A DNA stretch of 30,126 nucleotides from Anaerolineae bacterium. Its GTDB lineage: Bacteria; Chloroflexota; Anaerolineae; 4572-78; J111. The notes under the pieces are model-generated. The model worked only from the letters and a program-made list of their open reading frames with translations. It was not told the origin of the DNA and did not search any database. Location of the stretch: contig JAHDWA010000094.1 in the NCBI GenBank assembly GCA_023382535.1, positions 1-30,126 of the forward strand, in the 5' to 3' direction. The translations under genes were made by a program, and so were the position numbers. Below are positions 23,821 to 30,126 of the stretch, piece after piece; the stretch's first letter is position 1; every line of letters starts with the position of its first letter.

Positions 23821-24570
23821 ATGGCCTCATCAGATACAGGTATCATCATCTGCAACGATGTCCACAAGTGGTACGGCGAGTATCACGCTCTGCGCGGCGT
23901 AACCACTACGGTCAAAGAGGGAGAGGTAGTGGTCATTATTGGACCATCCGGTTCCGGCAAATCCACCTGGATTCGGACCATCAACCGGCTGGAAGAGCAT
24001 CAAAAGGGCCAAATCATTGTGGATGGGACCGAGTTAAATAACGACATTCGCCATATCCAGGAGATCCGCCGCGAAGTGGGCATGGTTTTTCAGCAGTTTA
24101 ACCTTTTCCCCCATTTGACCGTGCTGCAAAATGTCACCCTGGCCCCGATTAATGTGCGTAAGTGGTCGCGCGAGCGCGCTGAAGAAATTGCCATGCAGCA
24201 GTTGGAACGGGTTAAAATCCCGGAGCAGGCCCACAAATACCCCGGCCAGCTCTCCGGCGGACAGCAGCAGCGAGTCGCCATTGCCCGCGCCCTGGCCATG
24301 CAGCCCAAGATTATGCTTTTCGACGAGCCGACCTCAGCTCTGGACCCGGAAATGATTAAAGAGGTACTGGACGTGATGCAGGAGCTGGCCGAGTCGGGTA
24401 TGACTATTATGGCCGTCACCCACGAGATGGGCTTTGCCCGCAATGTGGCCAACCGGATTATCTTTTTTGACCAGGGCAACATTGTAGAAGAAAAATCTCC
24501 CACTGAATTTTTCGCCAACCCCGAACACGAGCGAACCAAGCTGTTTTTGAGCCAGATATTGCACCACTAA
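23821..24570 (+). CDS. aapP: General L-amino-acid ABC transporter ATP-binding protein
   Basis: This 249-residue cytoplasmic ATPase powers the Aap importer. All motifs of a polar-amino-acid NBD are present: Walker [10 protein letters not shown] (about 41-49), Q-loop [11 protein letters not shown], signature [15 protein letters not shown], Walker [13 protein letters not shown] and switch histidine in AVTHEMGFA. Length and sequence agree with AapP/GlnQ; position as the last gene in J-Q-M-P order supports AapP. The start ATG has TAGGAG upstream. An intrinsic terminator begins 17 nt after its stop, closing the operon. Confidence 0.96.
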   Translation: MASSDTGIIICNDVHKWYGEYHALRGVTTTVKEGEVVVIIGPSGSGKSTWIRTINRLEEHQKGQIIVDGTELNNDIRHIQEIRREVGMVFQQFNLFPHLTVLQNVTLAPINVRKWSRERAEEIAMQQLERVKIPEQAHKYPGQLSGGQQQRVAIARALAMQPKIMLFDEPTSALDPEMIKEVLDVMQELAESGMTIMAVTHEMGFARNVANRIIFFDQGNIVEEKSPTEFFANPEHERTKLFLSQILHH

Positions 24571-24586
24571 CGTCGGCTGCTCGTGT

Positions 24587-24649
24587 AGGAGTCGAAGCTT
24601 TAGCTGAGATAATTAGGTTTACACTCGGCTAAAGTCTCGACTCCTTTTT
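24587..24649. terminator. Terminator between aapP and the convergent panE-like gene
   Basis: AGGAGTCGAAGCTTTAGCTGAG in two parts (24587-24608) pairs with 24624-24645 at 19 of 22 positions around a 15-nt loop. On the plus strand the stem is followed by five T (24645-24649). It lies 17 nt after aapP and 12 bp before the end of the minus-strand panE-like gene, so it may serve both directions. Confidence 0.8.
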
Positions 24650-24660
24650 ATAGGTTGACC

Positions 24661-25605
24661 TCAAATCGCAAACTCTACTTCCCCCCATGCCCGCAGCTCC
24701 AACGGCAGCAAACTGTAATAGATAAAGTAATGCAGCGGCGTGGCGACACCCGCTTCCCGGCCTAAACGCACCACCGCGCCGTTCTGCGAAGCCAATTCCG
24801 AAGGGCGACCCGCCATAATATCGCGCTGCATTGAGGCAGTGCCATGGGGAGGAAAGGTGTCTATAAAAGCCAGGGTTTGGCTGACCACATCCGCCGGCAG
24901 GGCGATGTGATGCGCCAGGGCCACGTTGTAAATTTCCTGAAGCGACTGCTCCAGCATCTCGCGTGTTTCCGGCACGCTGCGCAGTACGCCGATAGGGGCG
25001 CGGGTCACTGCGCCGACTCCACTCCAGGTGGCAATCAGTAGAAATTTGCGCCACATGGCCGCTTTAATATCAGCCGGCACTTCCACCAGGACTCCTTTGG
25101 CGCGAGCAAAAGCCTGGCGCAGCCGTTCAACTCGCTCGCTGGGCCGATCATCTAACTCGCCAAAGGTAATAAAGGGTTCGATGCCGGTATGGCGGATATG
25201 TCCCGGCCCGGCTACAAAAGCAATGAGGCCGCATAAGCCGCCTGCCACCGAGTCCGCTCCCAGCACTGCCGCCAATTCTGCCGGCGCGTCCACCCCATTT
25301 TGCAGGGGCACCACCATCGTCTCCGGGCCGACCAGGGGCAGGATCGCTTGAGCCCCTTCGGCAACCTGCCAGGCTTTAACGCAGACCAACACTACATCCA
25401 CGGGTCCCACGTTCGCGGGATCGTCAGTAGCTTGGGCTGGGTTAATCATAAAATCACCCAGTACGCTCTCAACCCGCAGCCCCTGGCTTTGGATCGCCCG
25501 CAGATGGTCCCCGCGAGCAATGAAACTAACCTCTTCCCCTGCCTGGGCCAGCCGCCCTCCAAAGTAACCGCCAACGCCGCCTGTTCCAAAGATGGCAATA
25601 CGCAT
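24661..25605 (-). CDS. Ketopantoate reductase family protein (PanE-like)
   Basis: The 314-residue product belongs to the 2-dehydropantoate 2-reductase family, which uses NADPH. The N-terminal Rossmann motif IFGTGGVGGYFGG (about 4-16) is clear, as are VKAWQ and LQNGVDAP. The catalytic lysine is present (Lys187 in MWRKFLLIA). The two asparagines that follow it by 4 and 8 residues in E. coli PanE are Ile191 and Ser195 here (IATWSGVGAV). The later SMQRDIMAGRPSEL keeps the Ser and Glu of the active site. The true substrate may therefore be another 2-oxo acid, so I give no gene symbol. I chose the ATG at 25605 because GGAGG lies at proper spacing; an in-frame TTG at 25608 is too close to it. It lies downstream of the SARP gene on the same strand. 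Confidence 0.85.
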   Translation of the reverse strand: MRIAIFGTGGVGGYFGGRLAQAGEEVSFIARGDHLRAIQSQGLRVESVLGDFMINPAQATDDPANVGPVDVVLVCVKAWQVAEGAQAILPLVGPETMVVPLQNGVDAPAELAAVLGADSVAGGLCGLIAFVAGPGHIRHTGIEPFITFGELDDRPSERVERLRQAFARAKGVLVEVPADIKAAMWRKFLLIATWSGVGAVTRAPIGVLRSVPETREMLEQSLQEIYNVALAHHIALPADVVSQTLAFIDTFPPHGTASMQRDIMAGRPSELASQNGAVVRLGREAGVATPLHYFIYYSLLPLELRAWGEVEFAI

Positions 25606-25621
25606 CAATACCTCCGTATTT

Positions 25622-25656
25622 TAGACCGCAGGGGTTTTCCAAACCTCTGCGGTCTA
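25622..25656. repeat. Palindrome between the SARP and panE-like genes
   Basis: TAGACCGCAGGGGTTT (25622-25637) pairs with AAACCTCTGCGGTCTA (25641-25656), 15 of 16 exact and the last a G-U pair, loop TCC. No T-run on the minus strand. It fills almost the whole 56-bp gap between the SARP stop and panE start, so co-transcription with mRNA processing, or a dispersed palindromic element, are both possible. Confidence 0.65.
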
Positions 25657-25661
25657 CCGAA

Positions 25662-28600
25662 TTACCGCGCCAATTCCTCAAGCAAAGCCTTGGCCTCTTG
25701 CAAGTCTGCCGTCTCAAAGCCTTCGCTGAACCGGCTATAAATCTCTCCCAACATCTGCCGCGCTTCCTCCCTTTTGCCCTGGGAGTGCCATAACCGGCTC
25801 AAACTCATCACCGCCCGCAGTTCCAGCGACTTGGTCCCCTGCCGCCGAGCCACCTCAACGGCCTGCCAAAAGCACATCTCGGCCTCACTTTCATCCTTCA
25901 TCCTTCCGCCTTCATCCTTTAACAGTTGCTCTCCCTTGAGCCGATACAACTCCGCTTCCAAAAAGCGTTCACCGGTTCTTTCCACCCCGGCCAGAGACTT
26001 TTCCAGGGTAACAATCCTCTCCGTTCCCTGCTCTATTCTGAGATGCACGCCACCCAGTAGAGCCGTCGAGTGTGCTCCGGTGGCATACCAGGCATCCAGA
26101 CCTTGACGTATCTGCTCAATCCCCTCTTCTTCCTGCCCCCGTTCAGCCAAGGCCCAACCCCGAAATATTCTTCCGTGCAGCCTCCAGTCTAAAAAACCCT
26201 GCCTGGTCGAGAGGCCGATATTTTCCTCGGCCCACTCCAAGACGGCTTGCTCCTCCCGGCGGAAATAGTGAAGCATGCAGGCCACGGCTTGAGTCCCCGC
26301 AATACTATAAGGGTGCCTGAGCTCGTGGGCCAAGTTAAGCGCCTGGTGCAGTTGTTCCAGAGCCTGCTGCGGATAGCCCTGAAACCACCTGACCAGGGCC
26401 AGGTAACGCCGGCAGTACACGCCCGGATCGGATCTGTAAAGAGAGATATAAGCAGCCTGTTGCCGGGACTCGTAAAGGGTCAGCGCCTGCTCCAGGTGGG
26501 CTTGCGCTGAGGCTAGCTTTTCCCCGTTAAAAAATGAGAGCGTGCCCAGGGCTACGTGAGCCCCAATGTGGAGGACCGGGTCTTGCAGGCTTCCGGCCAG
26601 GCGCAGGCACTGCTCGGCCAGTTCCCTTGCTGTCTGCTGCGACTCGCCTTGCATCATATAAAAGTTCCACAGTCCCCACAACACCTTGAAGAGGTGAGGC
26701 GTTGCTTCAACCTGGCGGCAAAGTGTTCGGGCCCGCATATAGGCACGTCCTACGCCCGGAGCGCCAGCGCCGGTTACGACGATCAGGGCATGGGCCAGCG
26801 CAACGCTCAGGTTGAGTTCCTGTTGGGCATACTGTGACGGATCAGGCAGCGTTTCGAGCAGCTCAAGTCCCTTGTTAAAATGGACAAGGGCTTCCTGATA
26901 GGCGGACAACTGCATCGCCCGCTCACCCGCCTGCTGTAGATAGCCAACGGCCTTCACCAGCAATCCGGCCATTTGGAAATGCCAGGCAAGCTGGACCGCC
27001 ACGTCCTCGCTCTGACCTTCATACAATTGTTCAAGCACCTTGCCTACAGCTTCGTGGAGATAAACCCGCTCCACTTCATCCAGACTGCTATACAAATACT
27101 TTTGAAACAAAATGTGCCCGAACCGATAATGGGACAACCGCTGCCCCCCGACGGCCAACAGCCCGCTGCTCTTACTTCTGACCAGGCGATGCTGCCTGTC
27201 CAGGATGCCACTCAACTGCCCGATCACCAGTGGTTCGTCAATCTGCTGCACCCGCGCGATCACTTCTGCTGTAAAAACCTCGCCCTCGACGCTGGCCACT
27301 TTCAGTAACTCCAATAACCTTTGCGATAAGCGGCCAACACGCTCCCCAATCATCCCCTCGACCCGAGCCGGCAGGGTCTCCCAATCCAGGGTTCGACCTT
27401 CAACCCACCGGCCTTGCCCATCCTGAACCAAATCTCCCCGCTCCTGCATGCCGCGCAGCATCTCGACGGTGAAGAGGGCATGGCCCTGGGCCTGCTGGTA
27501 GAGTGCTTCCTGAAATGCAGTCCCCAACCGATTGGGTTGGCTGTCCAGCAAAGCTTTGACAAATGAGCGGCCATCTGCCTGGTTCAAGTCTATATGAAGC
27601 GGGCCGAAATCTCGCTGGAACTCATTCACCACCGCTTCCAGGGGATGCCGCTCGCCAACGCGGCCCAGGGCCATATCAGCCTGGCGATAGGTCCCTACGA
27701 TCAAGAGGCGCTGGCCTTTGAGCCTTCGGCCTAGATGAAACAACAGGTTGATGGAACCGTTATCGGCCCAGTGGAGGTCATCTAAAACCAATAAGAGGGG
27801 ATGCTGCCGGGCCAGCGTCTGCAAGACCTGGCTATATTGCTCAAAAAGAGCCGGCTGCTGTAGCTGAAAGGGGCCTGACCCGGCCTCCTGCCGGGCCACG
27901 AGTTGCCTGAGTTGAGTTAGCCAGCCGGCCCCGGCAGGTGCACCAGTTGCCGCTCGGCGAACCAGGGCTGAACCGGGGATAAATATGTCAAGCAGGTCCG
28001 GGCCAGCTTCTATCAAAGCCTGAACCGCCACAGGCATCAACGACCACAGACGACGCGCTTGCTCCTGGCTGATCACTCCCGCAGCCCAGCCAGCTTCGAC
28101 ATCGCCGGTCAGCGACCTTAGAATCTCCCGGAAGGGTAGATAGGGATCGCCCACTCCAGTAAAAGCGTTACAATTCCCCCCAGCGACGATCAACTCGGGT
28201 TGGGCCTCCTGGGCGCGGCGGCTGAATTCCTGGACCAAGGTCGTCTTGCCGTTGCCGGCGTCGCTAACGACGAAGACGACTTGGCCCTGTCCAGCCAGGG
28301 CCAGATTAAGAAACCTGTCCAGTTGGGTCAATTCGTGCTCACGAGCGACGAAAACGGCGCGTTCGCTGGCCATTCTGCTTGCAGCCAGCTCGTCTAATCC
28401 TTCCAGGAAGGCCGGGGGGTGGGGTACCATGTCCTGCCGCCGACTGGAGACAGTGATGGCAGGCTCTAATGCCCTGGCCTGGATTTGCTCGGCTAAGGCT
28501 CTGGTTTCCGCGGCCGGTTCTGCGCCTAATTCTGTTTTGAGCACGTGGCGGCACAGGTCAAATTGAGCCAAAGCTGCCTCAGGCCGGCCCTGTCGAGCGT

Positions 28601-29147
28601 AGGCTCGCATCAAGGAGCGATACCACGTTTCCTGCAGATTATCCAGGCGCAGCAATTTATGGGCTGTTTCGACGACGACCAGGTCATCGCCGCTGCTTTG
28701 ACCATTCGCAAGCTGTCGGATCAAAGTGGCTTGATAGCTCGCTTTTAACCGCTCTCGTTCTAAGAGGGTCCACTCTTCAAAACCATACGCGCCTCGCACA
28801 TTTAGCCCCTCCAGAAAATCACCCCGGTACAGGTCGGTTTGACCCGCTTCAAAATCAGTCACGTCCACCCAAAAATCACAATCAAAGTTGAAGGCGATCT
28901 GTTGCCGGTCGGCCAAAAGGTAAACGGGACCGATCGCGCGCCGCAGTTCGGACAGAAGCCAGCGCAGGCTAGCGTTAGGATCAATAGGCCCATCAAAAAG
29001 CAAATCAATCAAATGTCTGCGGGTGTGGGACTTGCCAGTCACCAGCAGGTAAGCCAGCAGCGCCGCCGCTTTGAAGCCGCGCAGAGAAACAAGCTGGTCA
29101 TCCCGGCTAATTTGGACAGGGCCTAACAGGCGAACGAAGAGGGTCAT
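25662..29147 (-). CDS. SARP/BTAD-family transcriptional activator with AAA and TPR domains
   Basis: The 1,161-residue regulator has an N-terminal winged-helix DNA-binding domain (about 1-95, with SLRWLLSELRRAIG) and a bacterial transcriptional activation domain (about 96-225, ending FDLCRHVLKTELGAEPAAETRAL in part). Next comes a STAND-type ATPase with a P-loop SDAGNGKTT (about 295-303; Ser where the first Gly is usual) and Walker B LLLVLDDLHWAD (about 451-462). The long C-terminal half is of TPR-like helices (about 720-1160). Such proteins act as ATP-gated switches activating nearby genes. The ATG at 29147 has a modest GAGG upstream. A near-consensus promoter precedes it, and heptamer repeats resembling SARP operators lie between it and the divergent lipoprotein gene. 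The ligand sensed is unknown. Confidence 0.93.
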   Translation of the reverse strand: MTLFVRLLGPVQISRDDQLVSLRGFKAAALLAYLLVTGKSHTRRHLIDLLFDGPIDPNASLRWLLSELRRAIGPVYLLADRQQIAFNFDCDFWVDVTDFEAGQTDLYRGDFLEGLNVRGAYGFEEWTLLERERLKASYQATLIRQLANGQSSGDDLVVVETAHKLLRLDNLQETWYRSLMRAYARQGRPEAALAQFDLCRHVLKTELGAEPAAETRALAEQIQARALEPAITVSSRRQDMVPHPPAFLEGLDELAASRMASERAVFVAREHELTQLDRFLNLALAGQGQVVFVVSDAGNGKTTLVQEFSRRAQEAQPELIVAGGNCNAFTGVGDPYLPFREILRSLTGDVEAGWAAGVISQEQARRLWSLMPVAVQALIEAGPDLLDIFIPGSALVRRAATGAPAGAGWLTQLRQLVARQEAGSGPFQLQQPALFEQYSQVLQTLARQHPLLLVLDDLHWADNGSINLLFHLGRRLKGQRLLIVGTYRQADMALGRVGERHPLEAVVNEFQRDFGPLHIDLNQADGRSFVKALLDSQPNRLGTAFQEALYQQAQGHALFTVEMLRGMQERGDLVQDGQGRWVEGRTLDWETLPARVEGMIGERVGRLSQRLLELLKVASVEGEVFTAEVIARVQQIDEPLVIGQLSGILDRQHRLVRSKSSGLLAVGGQRLSHYRFGHILFQKYLYSSLDEVERVYLHEAVGKVLEQLYEGQSEDVAVQLAWHFQMAGLLVKAVGYLQQAGERAMQLSAYQEALVHFNKGLELLETLPDPSQYAQQELNLSVALAHALIVVTGAGAPGVGRAYMRARTLCRQVEATPHLFKVLWGLWNFYMMQGESQQTARELAEQCLRLAGSLQDPVLHIGAHVALGTLSFFNGEKLASAQAHLEQALTLYESRQQAAYISLYRSDPGVYCRRYLALVRWFQGYPQQALEQLHQALNLAHELRHPYSIAGTQAVACMLHYFRREEQAVLEWAEENIGLSTRQGFLDWRLHGRIFRGWALAERGQEEEGIEQIRQGLDAWYATGAHSTALLGGVHLRIEQGTERIVTLEKSLAGVERTGERFLEAELYRLKGEQLLKDEGGRMKDESEAEMCFWQAVEVARRQGTKSLELRAVMSLSRLWHSQGKREEARQMLGEIYSRFSEGFETADLQEAKALLEELAR

Positions 29148-29264
29148 TTTTAGCCAGCCTCTGAATTTAAAGGATAGGGGAGAAGAACGACTCGAGGCGT
29201 GGAAATTGAGAAATGGAGATGTGGCTCAACCTTCCAAACTTGAAAACACAAGCTGCTCCCCTCA

Positions 29265-29292
29265 ATTTTAGGGGCTTTAGGATCAATGTCAA
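29265..29292 (-). promoter_or_regulatory. Sigma70-type promoter of the SARP gene
   Basis: On the minus strand a perfect TTGACA (29292-29287) and TAAAAT (29270-29265) are 16 bp apart. Transcription would start near 29258, giving a leader of about 110 nt. A TCAAACG heptamer in the same orientation lies 5 bp upstream of the -35, a position suited to autoregulation. Confidence 0.6.
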
Positions 29293-29297
29293 AAAAC

Positions 29298-29364
29298 CGT
29301 TTGATACGGACTGGCTTTTATCAAACGTTAGCTTCAACGCTTCCTCAAACGGTCATTTTGTAAA
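29298..29364 (+). promoter_or_regulatory. Putative SARP operator: heptamer direct repeats before a -10 box
   Basis: TCAAACG (29321-29327), TTCAACG (29333-29339) and TCAAACG (29345-29351) are direct repeats with exactly 12-bp period. A TGTAAA -10-like hexamer follows at 29359-29364, 7 bp after the last repeat, and the -35 zone is occupied by the repeats. An inverted copy, CGTTTGA, is at 29298-29304; with flanking bases it forms CGTTTGATA...TATCAAACG with 29319-29327. SARP activators are known to bind heptameric direct repeats with about 11-bp spacing placed about 8 bp before the -10. The match in layout is inferred, not tested. Confidence 0.55.
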
Positions 29365-29426
29365 CTGAAGTCAGGTTAATATCAAAAATAGTCACACTTT
29401 TAACATCAAAACGAAGGGGGGTTGCC

Positions 29427-29936
29427 GTGTTTAATCAAGCCAAAGTGACAAATCTAGCTCTCGCAGTTATTGCTCTAGTTTTCATCGTAAGTTGTGGGGT
29501 TAATAAATCTACGGCTGTTCCAATAGCTTCACGACCATTAGAGCAGCCGGTAGAGGTCTCTCAAGACAATGCCTGGGAGGATGAGGTGCTGCCACAACCC
29601 CCTCTCGATTTGAGTAGCGGCGCCAAGCCAGCTTCTGAACCAGCGCCCGGTATCACCCTACCGGAGGAGATAGTAAGTGATGCTGTGACTGTTCCAGTTG
29701 TCGAAAATAAAGTCGTTTCTAAGAAGCCAATTGAACTTGAGGCGAATTGGGAAAGTGACATTACTCCGGTCGTTGAAAATAACGTCATCTCATCCGAACA
29801 GGTGCCGAGACATCAGCCCTGGAAGCATAATACCATTCCCACCCAGCAAGAACTTGAGACAAACAGACCGATGATTGATGGATCAGACCCTACAACTCTC
29901 ACCCACTGGGAGCAAAGGTGGTTGGCCGGAGAGTAG
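29427..29936 (+). CDS. Small lipoprotein with W-x5-P repeats, unknown function
   Basis: The 169-residue product starts at a GTG (29427) preceded by AAGGGGGG. It has a lipoprotein signal peptide: basic N-terminus, hydrophobic core (about 8-20) and lipobox IVSC with Cys23. The mature part is acidic, proline-rich and probably disordered. A short motif, Trp-x5-Pro, recurs three times: Trp50-Pro56 (WEDEVLP), Trp108-Pro114 (WESDITP) and Trp132-Pro138 (WKHNTIP). Two near-identical linkers are VVENKVVS (91-98) and VVENNVIS (115-122). No family is recognised. It is divergent from the SARP gene and sits behind the heptamer operator, with a Tat-signal gene 125 bp downstream, so it probably belongs to the SARP-controlled transcription unit. 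Confidence 0.8.
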   Translation: MFNQAKVTNLALAVIALVFIVSCGVNKSTAVPIASRPLEQPVEVSQDNAWEDEVLPQPPLDLSSGAKPASEPAPGITLPEEIVSDAVTVPVVENKVVSKKPIELEANWESDITPVVENNVISSEQVPRHQPWKHNTIPTQQELETNRPMIDGSDPTTLTHWEQRWLAGE

Positions 29937-30061
29937 AATCTGATGACATCGAACGCTTCGCCGGTCGCGAGTAATCATGAAGTTGGGAAGAAGCTGCACC
30001 TGACTCCAGATCGGTTGATCGAGGAACAGCCGTATTTGTCTTTACAAGAAAGGAGAACATT

Positions 30062-30126
30062 ATGCAAAATCCTACCCTATCCCGGCGAGAGCTGCTCGCC
30101 GCCGGGGGCGCTACCCTGGCCACGAT
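30062..30126 (+). CDS. Start of a Tat-exported protein (truncated by window end)
   Basis: An ATG at 30062 has a good ribosome-binding site (AAAGGAGA, about 6 nt spacing). The 21 visible residues carry a twin-arginine signal motif (SRRELLAAGGATLA), so the product is exported folded, often with a cofactor. The rest is outside the window and its family cannot be told. Another open frame from 29943 overlaps in a different frame but lacks a ribosome-binding site. Confidence 0.7.
   Translation, partial: MQNPTLSRRELLAAGGATLAT

Noticed and set aside
29943..30126. Open frame running off the right edge in another frame than the Tat protein
   Set aside because: No ribosome-binding site, whereas the overlapping frame at 30062 has one plus a clear twin-arginine signal.

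Overview
The window looks like a chromosomal segment of a Chloroflexota bacterium of the Anaerolineae/Ardenticatenia type. This is inferred from gene content: large BTAD/SARP regulators, BMP-family and Aap-type ABC transporters with enlarged permeases, lipoproteins, and many long intergenic palindromes. It is not proven by any marker gene. No rRNA, tRNA, CRISPR array, transposase or phage gene is visible. Most genes are GC-rich; the stretch from about 1,664 to 5,313 and the two ends are clearly more AT-rich.

Layout, left to right. (1) A 50-residue CxxC microprotein (22-174). (2) The last two genes of arginine synthesis, argH and argG, both on the minus strand. An AT-rich insert separates them: an 81-residue hypothetical, a perfect palindrome containing mirrored promoters, a membrane-anchored TPR protein and an HExxH putative metallopeptidase. 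(3) A small membrane protein, then a hairpin-rich gap. (4) A BBE-type FAD oxidase, convergent with a minus-strand operon that encodes a BMP/PnrA-family ABC importer (ATPase, two permeases, lipoprotein receptor) and ends in a class-V aminotransferase resembling pyridoxamine-pyruvate aminotransferase. This suggests uptake and use of a nucleoside or vitamin-like compound. (5) A ParB-fold protein downstream of an unusual Clp-type AAA+ protein whose first ATPase domain is degenerate. (6) A complete general L-amino-acid importer, aapJ-Q-M-P, on the plus strand. It has a consensus promoter about 500 nt upstream, strong hairpins after aapJ and a clear terminator after aapP. (7) On the minus strand, a 1,161-residue SARP-type regulator followed by a PanE-like reductase. 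(8) Divergent from the regulator, a small lipoprotein gene and the start of a Tat-exported protein, cut off by the window edge.

The best candidate for something undescribed is the SARP/lipoprotein intergenic region. Three heptamers of the type TCAAACG lie in direct orientation at exactly 12-bp spacing and end 7 bp before a -10-like hexamer, the geometry known for SARP operators. A fourth, inverted copy lies 5 bp upstream of the regulator's own -35 box. Others worth a look are the degenerate Clp protein with its ParB-fold neighbour, the importer/aminotransferase cassette, the roughly 200-residue acidic insert in AapQ, and a family of dispersed TAGGACAAG palindromes that occur in pairs inside both transporter operons.

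All calls rest on reading the sequence and on remembered family features. No database search was run.
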